Shown here piece by piece: positions 21,983-33,514 of a DNA stretch of 64,000 bases (position 1 is its first letter; every line of letters starts with the position of its first letter). Source of the DNA: Achatina immaculata (lineage: Eukaryota; Mollusca; Gastropoda; Stylommatophora; Achatinidae); contig CM019696.1 in NCBI GenBank assembly GCA_009760885.1, positions 41,234,267 to 41,298,266 of the forward strand, given 5' to 3'. The notes under the pieces are model-generated. The model saw nothing but the letters and a program-made list of their open reading frames with translations. It ran no database searches and was not told the origin of the DNA. Both the position numbers and the translations under genes were made by a program.

Positions 21983-24900
21983 CTGCAACAATAACAACAA
22001 ATATTCAGTGATCACATACACTAACGAATAAGCTGTGACTCATCAAAACATGATGAGAGAAGAAATGAAAATATGATCATCTCTAAAATAGTTACCTTTC
22101 CCAATTAAATTTATAACACACAATCTCCCCCCCCCCCAACCACTTCAGAATTTTCTATCTGGAAAAAGAAAAATTACTACAAAAATCCTGTTACATATTT
22201 TTAATTGATGATTCACTACAAATAATGTCTCTCTGCAGAGTCAAGTTTAAGGCTGATGAAAAACAATCTACATACGCACACATCAACCAGTGCCCCCCAC
22301 ACACACACACACAAAGAAAAAAAATATGCCAGGAGATCAAATGCACCTGTTTCTAAGTATTATTACTGAAGGGTTTTATGGGGGTTTTTTGTTGCTGTTG
22401 TTAGTCTTATTTTGTATGCATGAAAAATAAATCCAAATAAATAATTTACAAAAAAAACAAAAAACAAAACATGAACCATTTTGTTTTTCCCTTATCCATC
22501 AGCTGTGTTTTGGGTGAAGTCACTTATTTTATGGGACTGAGTTCTGCCTTATATCCTGTTCTTATCTTATATACCTCCCATGCCGTTAAAAGTCACATAG
22601 GGCTCGCAAAGTAGTTTGTCAATTTTTCCTGTCTTCAGCAAGTCTTTCAACCTCATCAAAGGATTTTATGCCTGTTAATTTGGCCTCTCTTAATAATGTC
22701 CTCTTCAGAGTTTCAAGCGGTCTGCCTCTTTTTCTTCGACTTGTTGTGTTCCACTTGATAGCTTGTTCTGGGATTCTCTGATCATTTCTTCTCATCAAGT
22801 GACCAATATATGTCCATCTCCTTTTCCTGATCACCCATGAGACTGGTTGTTGTTCAGTCATCTGTCTTATCTCTGCATTGTTCCTGAATTCGTTCCACTT
22901 GATGCCGAGTACTTTCCTTAGGCATTTGTTTTCAAAAGAGTCTAATTTCTTTTCTATTTCTTTAGTTGTTTTCCAGCTTTCACATGCATAAATGAGGGTG
23001 GATATTACATTTGAATTGAATAGTCTTAACTTGGTTTTTGTGCTTATAACTTTTGAATTCCATATGTTCTCAAGATTCTTGAAGATTGATGCTGCTTTTG
23101 CAATTCTGATCCTAACTTCCTTTCTAGTGTCACCATTCTGGTCTATGTAGCTGCCAGGGTATGCAAATTGATTGACTTCTTCAATATCTGCCCTTCTATG
23201 TGTATTTTTCCATTTTGATTGAGAGGAATTTTATTGAAATTTATACAGAATATCCTGTTCTGCCCCTCAGGTAATCCTGAGGCAGTCTATCCTCAACACT
23301 GTTTGTTAGACCCTCCACTGTACATGATTTTCAGCTGGGTCAGTTCTAGGGAGGCAGCTGCAAGGGTTGATCTAACTTCTTTACTCTGAAACTGACACTG
23401 TCATAGATTCGGCCAAACTAATTCTCAGAATATTTATAAATGCAGTTAAATAATTAAGAAAATCATGCTGCAAAGATGCTGTGTTTTTATTCCTCTCTTG
23501 CCAAACACAATAAAAACATGACTGAAATTGTTATATTTATGCTACACAAGGGCTTCATCAACAAACTTCAGGACATCTGCCTCTGCTCTGTAGCTGATCA
23601 AGAATGTAAACTCATTTCATGACCTATGTCTTGTATAATGAGCATTCATTCCAATTTAGAAGTTTCATCCTGCTTCATGCTTAACAAATGATGATGCACT
23701 TTTTCAACACTAAAATTTTCATTTTTTTTTAGAATGAGTTTTTATATAGAGTTTGTATTGCTGGAGATGACTGCTGAATTCACCACAAAATATTAACAAT
23801 ACAATACAAACTGTAGTATGTGGGCAATAGAAACTGTAGTATGTGGGCAACAGAAACTGTAGTATGTGGGCAACAGAAACTGTAGTATGTGGGCAACAGA
23901 AATTGTAGTATGTGGGCAACAGAAACTGTAGTATGTGGGCAACAGAAATTGTAGTATGTGGGCAACAGAAACTGTAGTATGTGGGCAACAGAAACTGTAG
24001 TATGTGGGCAGTAGAAACTGTAGTATGTGGGCAACAGAAACTGTAGTATGTGGGCAGTAGAAACTGTAGTATGTGGGCAACAGAAACTGTAGCATGTGGG
24101 CAATAGAAACTGTAGCATGTGGCCAGTAGAAACTGTAGTATGTGGGCAGTAGAAACTGTAGTATGTGGCCAGTAGAAACTGTAGTATGTGGGCAGTAGAA
24201 ACTGTAGTATGTGGGCAACAGAAACTGTAGTATGTGGGCAACAGAAACTGTAGTATGTGGGCAGTAGAAACTGTAGTATGTGGGCAGTAGAAACTGTAGT
24301 ATGTGTGCTATAGAAACTGTAGCATGTGGGCAACAGAAACTGTAGCATGTGGGCAACAGAAACTGTAGCATGTGGGCAACAGAAACTGTAGTATGTGGGC
24401 AACAGAAACTGTAGCATGTGGGCAACAGAAATTGTAGCATGTGGGCAACAGAAACTGTAGCATGTGGGCAACAGAAACTGTAGCATGTGGGCAACAGAAA
24501 CTGTAGTATGTGTGCTATAGAAACTGTAGCATGTGGGCAACAGAAACTGTAGCATGTGGGCAACAGAAACTGTAGCATGTGGGCAACAGAAACTGTAGTA
24601 TGTGGGCAACAAACTGTAGCATGTGGGCAACAGAAACTGTAGTATGTGGGCAACAGAAACTGTAGCATGTGGCCAACAGAAATTGTAGTATGTGGGCAAC
24701 AGAAACTGTAGTATGTGGGCAATACAAACTGAATGACCTACCTGATCCTATGACCCCATAGTTGTGTTGTATAGGATGTCCCATATGAGGGGGTGCATAT
24801 GTTACAGTTGAATTAAAATAAGAAGCAGGTGGCACTGATGCTAGAGGGTATGATACTCCAACACCAATCCCATCATTCATTGGGGCTCGTTGATAATGTG

Positions 24901-27828
24901 ATGAGTTGACTTGCCGGTCTGGCAAAGACGTGGACGGTGGCGTGGGCCGGCGTCGACATAAACAGCAGATGAGAATCAGAAGCACAAACCCTGCAGGTAT
25001 GAAGTTTACTGTAGTACACATCCCAGAGATACGAATTAAACAGCTGTTATGTACTGTGAAGGTTACTCTATATGTTACTGTCATGGGTCTGACATATATT
25101 TGGCTGAGGCAACACTGGCAGAGAATATGACTGCATTAGCTGACTGAACCATGTTCTATGCCCCACAGCATTTCTGTGCCATCGGGTGTGCAGTGTTGGT
25201 GCCTTTATACTTCTAAGCCACTGCAACATCTGAGGTCAGGATGACAGCACCTGTCAAGTGACCCATGGCTAATCAAACCTATCTCTAAATGGTAAGGTAA
25301 AAGGCATATTGGGGATACAGTGTTAGGCTCATATTTCCAGCACATGAAAGTGTGATGTGGCCAGTATCACGCCTGGCCACATTTACCTTCCAAGATTTCT
25401 CTGGTGCCCATTTTTAGAGTCAGGTTGGACCCCAGGACCTTTCTGGTGTGTACTAGAAAAAATCCCACCGCTGGGACTACGAGAAGCATGATTTTAGCAG
25501 CCAGTGACATGAAAATGTTGGAAACACAGGCACCATGCTAGACTGGGAGTAGATTATGGTGGATTGCATAAAGGGTACTTAATATTTCATTTTAAAAAAA
25601 AAAAAGAACAATTTACAATTAAAAGCAAATAAAAGAGTGAATCATTTATCTGTCAACTATATTTCAGGTGTATTTGTGATGTAGATCACATGGACTTTTA
25701 TTGCTACCCACCACGGCCTCCTGAGAGAGATTTTGTAAGCCAGAATATAAAACTTTCTTCCTTCCTCCCAAACCACTCCAGACCCCCCCCCCCCCCCCTT
25801 TAAACAAGGAAAACCCAAAGCAAAGCACCGGCTGTACCTCCCTTATAGAACCTACTACCAATTCTACAATGGTTTCAATCCTTGTAAAAATGTCTTTCTC
25901 TCCCCCCCCCCCCCCAAATCACTTTTGTTTTTGAATAACTATCATCATGTGCTTTCTCTGCACTGTGAAGAATGATTGCAATAAACCTCCAGCTTTTTAT
26001 TTCTATTTTACGTGGCCACTTTCTCACAATAAACTACTTCCTATCTATCATCCATGCTTCTGTCTCCCCCATGATTTTTTGGTATAAAATATTTCTTCTA
26101 GTAATGCTCAGAAAAAAAATATGTAATACAATACATCAGGTACTCACCAATAAATAGGGCCAATCCAATTCCAATAAAGAGAGGGAGTGGTGCTGTGTCA
26201 TCCAGTTCAACATGCTCATTTCTCTTATCTCCCCTGTGGTACAGTCTGACTGCTGTTACAAGAAGAACAGTTGTACTGATGTCAAACTTTGGTGATTGTT
26301 TGTTAACTGTGCTACTCAAACTTTCTCTACTGCAAGGATTCTTAACCATGGGGATCCAAATGTCGGGGGTCTGGGTTCAACCTCCAAACAATTTTTTTTT
26401 TAAATTTTAGATAAGAATTTTCATTCAGTTGTTCTGTTCCTGTGGCAGCCTGGTTGGCTGAGTGGTTAGGTGCTCGGTCTACTAATTTGGTGGTACTGGG
26501 TTCAAATCCCAGCACTGGAGATTTTTTTCTGGTACCACCACATCAAAAAGGCCCCAGGGTCCACCCTGCATCTAAAAATGGGTACCAGAGAAATGTGGAA
26601 GGGTAAATGCGGCCAGCCATGACACTGATCACATCACACCTTCATGTGCCAAAGGTCTTGGAAATACAGGTCTAATACTGTATCCCCGATATGCCATAAT
26701 GGCATGGAGATGTTACCTTACTTTCCTGTTCTGCTCCTTGCTTTCTACACATAAAGAAAAAAAAAAAAGCAAGCTACTGACACTTTCTGAAGACATGCTG
26801 GTACTTCTGAGGATGATTAATTCAAGTCTAGTGAAGAATTTATGGAGATATATTGCATGATCCACAGAGAGTATGTAAATGTCAAAAGATTAAGAATCCA
26901 TGCTGTATTGTGAAACACTAAACATTTTTTACACAATCTACTGAAAAAGTTCTTACATGGAAGAACAGCAGATGCCATGTTAAGGACTGACGATGAAGGC
27001 ATTGTATTTGATTGAGAATGGATGCAGAATTTCTTTTCCTTCTGTGAACTCAAAAATGTTAGTTCCAACACCAAGAGGGAAATACAGCAGTCTTCAACTA
27101 ACTGCTCAGTTTCAAAACAGCATGTAACTAGGAATATGATGTAGAAGCAGAATGAGATTTCTCACCAGGATGTAAGTCCACAGACTTTGATAAGTGAATC
27201 AGTTATACAGTTATATCACCTGCCAAACAAAACTTTCAAAAGTCATATACAGCGGGTTGGAGGATGAAGAAGCTGTCTGATTTTGAAACTGACACGCTAG
27301 CATCAGGGTTGGCAAAACCACAACCAACTATGAACATGTTCCCATCTCTCCATTGTGCCCCCAGTATCAAGCCTAGCCAGGCTAACAGGGAAGGATTCAC
27401 CAGAGTTCCTACGGCAGTTGAGTCAGCTAAAGAAGTATTGTACGCCCCCCTGCTTTTTAGCTTCACTCCAGGGGTGAAAAAGTAGCCACTGTAACCTTCT
27501 CTAAATCTGATATGATGCTGTGCCTCAATGCCTTAACTGCATCAGCTGCAAAGAACATGAAGCTCACAAGAAGAATATGTAGAACAAAAAAGAACAGTAA
27601 ATTTTAAAAAAAAAAGAAGATACGACAGAAAAAAAGGCATAAAAAAATGTCCAGAGCAAAGCAGAGGTTTAAACATGAGATCAGCAGAGAGGCATAAGCT
27701 ATCCAGCAACGGAGCAGAAACATAAACAGTTGTCTGTCTTTACACATAAAAATTACTCACTTGTGGTTGTTGATGTTGTGTAGGTCTTGTAAAGGCCATA
27801 GTCTTTCATGACTGTGAGTTGACTCTTC
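21441..27828 (-). CDS. Single-pass membrane protein with Pro/His/Gln-rich tail (5' end not found)
   Basis: Three exons on the minus strand join in phase 1: 26252-26148, 24990-24742 and 21982-21441. A fourth, 27828-27761, is tentative. The joined frame reads a short extracellular stalk (NEHVELDDTAPLP), a transmembrane helix split by an intron (LFIGIGLALFI then GFVLLILICCLC), a basic stop-transfer RRR, and a cytoplasmic tail of about 260 residues rich in Pro, Tyr, His and Gln with a Q7 run, ending in acidic DEDE and a stop. That is a type I plasma-membrane layout; the signal peptide and ectodomain start must be on exons I could not identify, at or beyond 27.8 kb. The tail style recalls Shisa and other adaptor-type membrane proteins, but no cysteine-rich domain is visible, so I assign no family. 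Confidence 0.65.
22560..23235 (-). mobile_element. LINE family B C-terminal fragment in an intron
   Basis: Reverse complement reads ADIEEVNQFAYPGSYID-like, NGDTRKEVRIAKAAS, KVISTKTKLRLFNSNVIS, MTEQQPVSWVIRKRRWTYIG, KRGRPLETLKRTLLREAKL. Nearly intact over 700 bases but truncated at the 5' side. Confidence 0.85.
23807..24730. repeat. 23-bp minisatellite, about 40 copies, in an intron
   Basis: Unit CTGTAGTATGTGGGCAACAG plus AAA. Since 23 is not a multiple of 3, the minus strand is open in several frames, producing misleading long frames. Variants (GTAGCATG, GGCAGTAG, GTGTGCTATAG) recur in the same order 207 bases apart (24301 and 24508), a nine-unit higher-order duplication. Both edges carry CAATACAAACTG. 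Confidence 0.97.
24742..24990 (-). CDS. Membrane-protein gene exon: second half of TM helix and tail start
   Basis: Acceptor TACCTGCAG|GG, donor TCAG|gtaggt; 249 bases, phase 1. It encodes GFVLLILICCLCRRR, then a Ser/Pro/Tyr-rich tail (for example YPLASVPPASYFNS). The intron that follows carries a 23-bp minisatellite starting about 12 bases from the donor. Confidence 0.75.
25285..25482 (-). mobile_element. tRNA-derived SINE family S1, truncated copy
   Basis: Reverse complement matches the body of the S1 copy at 26443-26722 from CCCAGCACTGG-like to the GTATCCCC ... TTACCTTAC end, but lacks most of the tRNA head. Confidence 0.8.
26148..26252 (-). CDS. Membrane-protein gene exon: stalk and first half of TM helix
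   Basis: Acceptor TGTAACAG|CA (or CAG three bases later), donor TTG|gtgagta; phase 1 on both sides. It encodes a charged stalk and PLPLFIGIGLALFIG, the first part of the membrane helix. Confidence 0.65.
26443..26722 (+). mobile_element. tRNA-derived SINE family S1, full copy
   Basis: The head has a pol III A-box (TGGCTGAGTGG) and B-box (GGTTCAAATCC) at tRNA spacing. The body has CACCACATC, GGGTACCAGAGAAATG and an end in GTTACCTTAC. The acceptor stem does not close, so it is a SINE head and not a tRNA gene. Lies in an intron of the minus-strand membrane-protein gene. Confidence 0.85.
27345..27570 (+). repeat. Dispersed repeat R1, copy
   Basis: Carries the same segment order as 3875-4060 (AGTATCAAGCCTAGCCAGGC, TCAGCTAAAGAAGTATTG, TTTTTAGCTTCACTCCAGG). 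Intronic to the minus-strand gene model. Confidence 0.7.
27761..27828 (-). CDS. Tentative upstream exon of the membrane-protein gene
   Basis: A good donor (CACAA|gtgagtaa) ends this frame in phase 1, matching the next exon. It would encode a Tyr/Thr-rich stretch (MKDYGLYKTYTTSTTT). The acceptor is weak and its exact start is uncertain, and the frame is short, so this may be chance. Confidence 0.35.
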
Positions 27829-27829
27829 T

Positions 27830-29690
27830 GATTTATGTGACTTATGGCTCAAGCAACATCAGATTATTCAGTCATCCTCCAGTCCAGGAATTCAGCTGCG
27901 AAAATAATCCTACTCCCTCCTCAGTCATCATCCTAAAAAGTTTCTCTGCTCTGTTTAGTCTGTCACAACAGTGGCATTTTTTAATCACTTTTGTGAATGC
28001 TGTAAAATACACATGACATTACATTGAATATATCCAAACATATTAACATTCTATAATGTTTTGCAAGAAGCCTTGAATCACACAAAAGATGCTGGTGCAG
28101 TTTTCAAGTTCTTGAGATTTTCAATTAGAACAATCCTATATAACATAAACTGTACCAAAATACCAATGCACATTGAATTTAATTGCCTTTTATAGTCTCT
28201 TTTAGTTACTCCAACTTTAAATTATCAGCTTGTTTCATTATGGCTCAGGTGTATCCTGGAAATGAGAAATACAATTAGTGCATTAATAATTTCTGATAAA
28301 AAGATTTCAAAATTTGAAAATATATACACAGGTCCTCCTCAACTCACATGGTTCTACTTACAGTAGACTTGTCAATGCTGCGGTAGCAAAGCACATTCTG
28401 TGACGTATATTTATTGATAAGGCAAACTTGTATTCATCTACTTACTTTTTTAATTAATTAGTTATAGCAATTATATGTTTATATACTTATTCAGTGACAA
28501 TTTATTTATTTTTCATATCATATTCATACTTTGCAATAAGTCACTATGACAGTCAGGAGGAGAGTGCTATAGTGTTACATAAAACCAATCTTGCTCTATA
28601 GGTGCAAAGCCTGAATGGTCAGTTAAAAGATACAATGAAAGCTGGAATCACCAGAAATCTGGGTCTGCGTTAGTTTAACACAAACTTAATGAATGATTAA
28701 TATAGAAATGCAAGTAATGTCACATACACACCATCAGAAGTTATAAGAACCTGACAATAACTGAACAATTTCTGTGAAAAAAAAAAAGATGGCAAAAGTG
28801 TATGTAACATTAAAAAAAAACGAAAAAGAGAAAAATATCTGACTAGCTTGACCAAGTGGCAGAGGATAGAGAAGGGAACCAAATTGACTGAAAACACCAG
28901 TGTGCATGATGAATGGGACAGCAAGCTTACAGGGCCTACGGCAGCAGAAAAGACAGGAGGCTTTTAGATGTGGAAGAGATAAGTTCAAAAATGTCTTTTT
29001 TTAAAAAAAGCCTAACAGCCTAGCCAAACAAGAATACCCCCACAGCCATGGAACAAAGACATTGACAGCGGGCACAGAGCTCTGAAAACTAGATCCTTGA
29101 AAAAAAAAGTTATATAATAAAGTACTGGATTATTAATATACCATTTAACTAGCTATATTTCCTGAGATTGCTAAATTAGTATACAGATTCCATGCGTATA
29201 TCCTGAGTACGTTCATGACTAAGTCCATCACGTTTGTTTAGCTCATTTGTTCTGCTATCTCGCGGCACAGTGTACATGAGGAAACTAAAACAAATTAAAG
29301 ATCACGTCGTGGTTATTACTTTACAATATTTATTTGCTTCAACAGTATACTCATAGAAAATATCTAGAGATTTAATTATTATTACTTAAGACCAACACAG
29401 TGTCGCTCCTTGAACTATCCTTCAAAGAAACACCATCCTTAGGAATCCATTTTCTAAAGATAGTTTTTAAAACAACGACTGGAAAATTTTAAGAAACAAT
29501 ATTTTACAATACCGAGTTCGAAACGTGTCTATCGGAACTTTCAACGTGCCGCTGGGGTTCATTAATTTTTCATTAAAATTTTAGGACCATCTTGACAAAA
29601 ATTCTATAGGACTGTTAAAAAAATAACTTTTGATGAAAGGGAGGAATATATGCTACGCTATCGATTGCTTTTTTCCCTCTTCAAATATTA
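27830..29690. other. No feature recognised
   Basis: AT-rich. The missing 5' exons of the membrane-protein gene could lie here or further right, but I found no frame with signal-peptide character and good splice sites. Confidence 0.35.
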
Positions 29691-29694
29691 ATAT

Positions 29695-30955
29695 TAGTTG
29701 TGTCAAAAGTATTTTGCAAGGTCATGTTGAATAGACATAAAGATATAGTGGATACCGCAATGAGAGAAGAACAAGCAGGATTGAGAAAATGGAAAAGCTG
29801 TCTCGACCAGATCTTTACTCTAAGAATAATACTTGAAGAACATATTGAAAAGCAAAAACCATTAATACTGAACTTCATAGGCATTTGATAGCATACACAG
29901 AGATTCATTGTGGAGAATTTTAAGTCTATATGGAATATCATCTAAAAATGTCAACATCATTAAGGACTTCTACAATGGATATGTTTGTGCAGTCAAAACA
30001 GAAGAAGGGATTTAGTGAATGGTTCCAGATTGAAATAGACGTGAAACAAGGATGTATACCGACTCCTTTGCTCTTTGGAAATGCAACAGACTTCATGATG
30101 AAAAAATGCTGCACAGGTAGCACAAGTATTGACTGGGTATATGGGACCCAACTAGAAGATCTTGATTTTGCTGATGATATAACTCTTATTATAACAATAT
30201 GAATTCCATGCAAGAAAAAACAGATATCCTGTCTTCACTGGTAGCAAAATAGGACTTGAAATTAACAAGGAAAAAACAAAATAGTGAAGCTTCCCATAAT
30301 CAAAATGGAAAAGTACACGTAGAAAGGACAGATATTGAAGAAGTCAATCAATTTGCATACCTTGGCAACTACATAGACCAGGATGGTGACACCAGAAACG
30401 AAGTTAGAATTGCAAATGCAGCATTAATCTTCAAGAGTCTTGAGAACATTCGGAATTCAAAAGTTATAGACACAAAAGCCAAGTTAAGACTATTCAATTC
30501 AAGTGTAATGGCCACCCTCATTTGTCCATGCGAAAGCTGGAAAACAACTAAAGAAATACACAGCAAATTAGACTCTATTGAAAATAAATGCTTAAGGAAA
30601 ATACTCGGCATCAAGTGGAACAAAGTCAAGAATAATACAGAGATAAGACAGATAACTGAACAACAACCAGTCTCATGGGTGATCAGGAAAAGGAGATGGA
30701 CATATGTTGGTCACGTGACGAGAAGAGGCGATTAGACAGTCACAGGACAGGCTATCGAGTGGAACACAACAGGCCAAAGAAAAAGAGGCAGACCACGTGA
30801 AATTCTGGGGAGGACATTGTTAAGAGAGGCCAAATTAATAGGCATAAAATCCCTTGATGAGATTGAAAAGCTCACCGAAAACAGGAAAATTGTCGAACTA
30901 CCTTGAGAGCCTTATGTGACGTTTAACGGCGTGGGAAGGATGTAAGATATATTAA
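29695..30955 (+). mobile_element. LINE family B, reverse transcriptase domain and C-terminus
   Basis: Reads EEQAGLRKWKSCLDQIFTLR, then SIHRDSLWRIL-like, GFSEWFQIEIDVKQGC and LEDLDFADDITLI, which holds the catalytic FADD of the palm. Continues with INQFAYLGNYIDQDGDTRNE-like, KLRLFNSSVMATL, CLRKILGIKWN, QQPVSWVIRKRRWTYVGH, KRGRPREIL and the 3' end near 30950. Several stops and frameshifts. The longest family B copy in the window. Confidence 0.9.
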
Positions 30956-30984
30956 TAGAAATTGTTACGTGCGTCTTATTACAG

Positions 30985-31336
30985 TAGTAGCTTCCTAATG
31001 AGGAATGTTAGAGAAGATGTAGACAAAGAATATTACGATGCTATAAAAATTGGAGGTTATGAAATACCAGAGATTAGATATGCTGATGACACAGTGTTAC
31101 TGTCCACAATGCAAAAAGGAAAGGGAAAACTAATTAGTCAGTCCTAAGAACAGTGAAGAGCAAAACCTCTATCTTAATGCGAAGAAAACTAAATTGGTGA
31201 CAACAGACAAAACAAATAAGGCAGCTGAAATATGTATCAATGAAGAAAAATTTGAAGAGGTGGAGAGTTTTTAATATCTTGGATCATTACTAACTAATTA
31301 TGGAGATGCAATGAGGGAAATTAAAAGGAGGACATA
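30985..31336 (+). mobile_element. LINE family A, part 1 (before a SINE insertion)
   Basis: Reads YYDAIKIGGYEIPEIRYADD then TVLLS, with the catalytic YADD, and LYLNAKKTKLVTTDKTNKA. Ends at REIKRR where a SINE has inserted; continues at 31600. Confidence 0.88.
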
Positions 31337-31599
31337 GTAAAAGTAGTAAAGGTAACCCTGTCATGCCTTAGAGGCACATAGGGATATGGTGTTAGTGCCC
31401 ATATTTTCTTTGACCTGTCAGCACACTAGAGGGTGATATGGTCAGTATCACGGCTGGCTGCCTTTTCCTTCCCCAACTCCAGAAGAAGTCGGGTACCCAT
31501 TTCTACAGCTGTTTGACTGGGGTGCCGCCGGCCGGATTCGAACCCCCGACCATCGCCATGAGAGACCAGTGCACTAACCACTTCGCCACTCAGACACCC
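31337..31599 (-). mobile_element. tRNA-derived SINE family S2, full copy with target duplication
   Basis: Minus strand has a tRNA-like head (GGGTGTCTGAGTGGCGAAG, B-box GGTTCGAATCC) and an S2 body. The 14-base AAAAGGAGGACATA is duplicated at 31323-31336 and 31600-31613, a typical LINE-mobilised target duplication, inside the LINE A copy. Confidence 0.93.
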
Positions 31600-31840
31600 A
31601 AAAGGAGGACATACAAGTATATAAATCTTCCAAAAGTAAAACAACTGAAGAAGCTGTGGAGAGGAACAGACAGAACTACAAAAATAATATTTTTAAGGGC
31701 ATGCATCTTTCCCATCGCAACATATGCCTGTGAGACCTGGACACTTAACAAAACAGCTGAGAAACACATAAATGCCTTTGAATGTAAATGCTACAGAAGA
31801 GTTCTCCAAATATCATGGACACAGAAAAGAACAAATATAT
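31600..31840 (+). mobile_element. LINE family A, part 2
   Basis: Resumes TYKYINLPKVKQLKKLWRG, then FLRACIFPIATYACETWTLN and AFECKCYRRVLQISWTQKRT. Breaks off after TNIYIL. Confidence 0.88.
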
Positions 31841-32205
31841 ACATACTACGATCATCACATGGGCCATGTCGTGGATAAAACCGAAGGCATAACCCCACTT
31901 TGACACTAAATTTGAGTGTGAGCACAGAAGAAAACAAAAATCCCAGCCTTTTTTTTTCCCACGATCAAAATCGTATTTCTGAACATTTAATTTTTTTTAA
32001 AAATCGTAGGAGAAATTGTGTTTGTTTCAGTGGCAAAGCCACAGAGAGGCAGGGCTTTTTACTTTCAGCTGGGCAAGCACCAGCCCAAAGTCCCTATATA
32101 CTGGCCCTACGGTTGAGGGGAAGGGGGGGGGGGGAATGTTCGGCCAGTGCATCGCTCCAGGGTCCGAAGAGTTTTCCCTGTTTTTAAAGGTGCCCCCGTT
32201 TTTTT

Positions 32206-32247
32206 TTAGACAGACAGACAGACAGACGGACGGACAGACAGACAGAT
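32206..32247. repeat. (GACA)n microsatellite
   Basis: AGACAGACAGAC run with GGAC variants. Confidence 0.9.
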
Positions 32248-32395
32248 CTTTGTACTCAGCTTATAACATGTTTACCAAGGACCCTGCCTAGAGATTTCAG
32301 AATTTGGGTTGAGGGAGGCTGGGGGGGGGGGGTGGGGACCACAGCAGCCTACCATTATCTTGACCTCAGCATCTTCACGTTTGCCCACAGGACCT

Positions 32396-32626
32396 CAGAC
32401 CCGGTGGCGTTCAGACCCAGTGGCGTTCAGACCCAGTGGCTTTCAGACCCAGTGGCTTTCAGACCCAGTGGCGTTCAGACCCAGTGGCGTTCAGACCCAG
32501 TGGCTTTCAGACTCAGTGGCGTTCAGACTCAGTGGCGTTCAGACTCAGTGGCGTTCAGACCCAGTGGCGTTCAGACCCAGTGGCTTTCAGACCCAGTGGC
32601 TTTCAGACCCAGTGGCGTTCAGACAA
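32396..32626. repeat. 17-bp minisatellite, about 13 copies
   Basis: Unit CCCAGTGGCGTTCAGAC with GCTTTC and ACTCAG variants. All + frames are open, giving repeating FQTQW/AFRPSG reads that are not a protein. Confidence 0.95.
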
Positions 32627-32969
32627 CAGTCACACATAACTGGAGTTAAGACTGGTTATCGGAGCTTATCGCTCGTGTCCTCCTGGAAAAGGGAGGGGGG
32701 TGGAATTGATGACAAAAATTTGTAAAATGTTTGATAAAGAACACACCAGGTAAGAAAGTAACCTGGCATTTATAAAGAAAAGCCGTATATTTAGTTATGT
32801 TTTGTTATAGTAAGTTGTCCATACTCTTCAACAGTAGATCAATGAGATTCTGCATGTATACTGAGCCGGTATAAATATTTTCCCAAATCTGTAATAAAAT
32901 TGTGAGACAGAAATAAGGAATAGGGGTGGCAAAACATATATTCAGCACCATGAAGACAGTACTTTTACC

Positions 32970-33130
32970 CAGGAATATATATATATATATATATATATGG
33001 ATGTGTGTGTATGTGTATGTATGTTCCAGAATAACTCTGGAATGCCTAGGGCAATTTCAACCAATCTTGGTACACATATGACTTACAATATGGAGAAAAG
33101 TACTGTGGGAGGGGGAGGGATTAACATATT
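32970..33130 (+). mobile_element. AT-tailed dispersed element (also at 34195-34320)
   Basis: (AT)n, then ATGTTCCAGAATAACTC, CAATCTTGGTACACATATGA, GACTTACAATATGGAG. The same segment recurs before the Helitron helicase remnant, so it may be part of a Helitron-like family. Confidence 0.5.
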
Positions 33131-33346
33131 CCTAGATGGAGTGGTACCCGGGATCTGCATAGAATACGACTACTGTACCTTACCACGCATGATCGTAATA
33201 GGCGACTAAGGAGGGTTCGGCATAGGGCCAGCAGCCCTATCTGGTAAAAAAAAAACAAACTATCAGATTGCTACAGAAACAGAAGCAATGGAAAAAACAA
33301 ATGCAGGTGGAAGGAGAAGCCCCATGTGCCCTTGGCACTTAAGGTT

Positions 33347-33408
<62 letters not shown>
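33130..33408 (+). mobile_element. LINE family C, internally deleted
   Basis: A 5'-type segment (GCATGATCGTAATAGGCGAC, GGCATAGGGCCAGCAGCCC) is joined to the 3' end shared with 7190-7225 (CCCCATGTGCCCTTGGCACT, TAAGGTTC) and a (GA)n tail. Confidence 0.65.
33350..33408. repeat. (GA)n microsatellite, LINE C tail
   Basis: About 28 GA units following the LINE C 3' end. Confidence 0.95.
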
Positions 33409-33413
<5 letters not shown>

Positions 33414-33514
33414 TGGAATGGGGGGCTGACATGTAAAAATAATCGAAAACGACCGATCCGTTGAAGGAATGAATGTAACTCCCGTGATATTTATGCGCAG
33501 TGACTGCTTTCTTC

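Noticed and set aside
21605..21994. 129-codon plus-strand frame opposite the tail exon
   Set aside because: Antisense shadow of the Pro/His/Gln-rich exon; the minus frame has splice phase and a sensible end.
23719..24722. Minus-strand frames over 300 codons rich in Cys, His and Tyr
   Set aside because: Pure 23-bp array in an intron; open in several frames only because the unit lacks stops.
26443..26520. tRNA gene
   Set aside because: A and B boxes are present but the acceptor stem does not pair and a SINE body follows.
32309..32725. 138-codon frame with FQTQW repeats
   Set aside because: 17-bp minisatellite between low-complexity G-runs.
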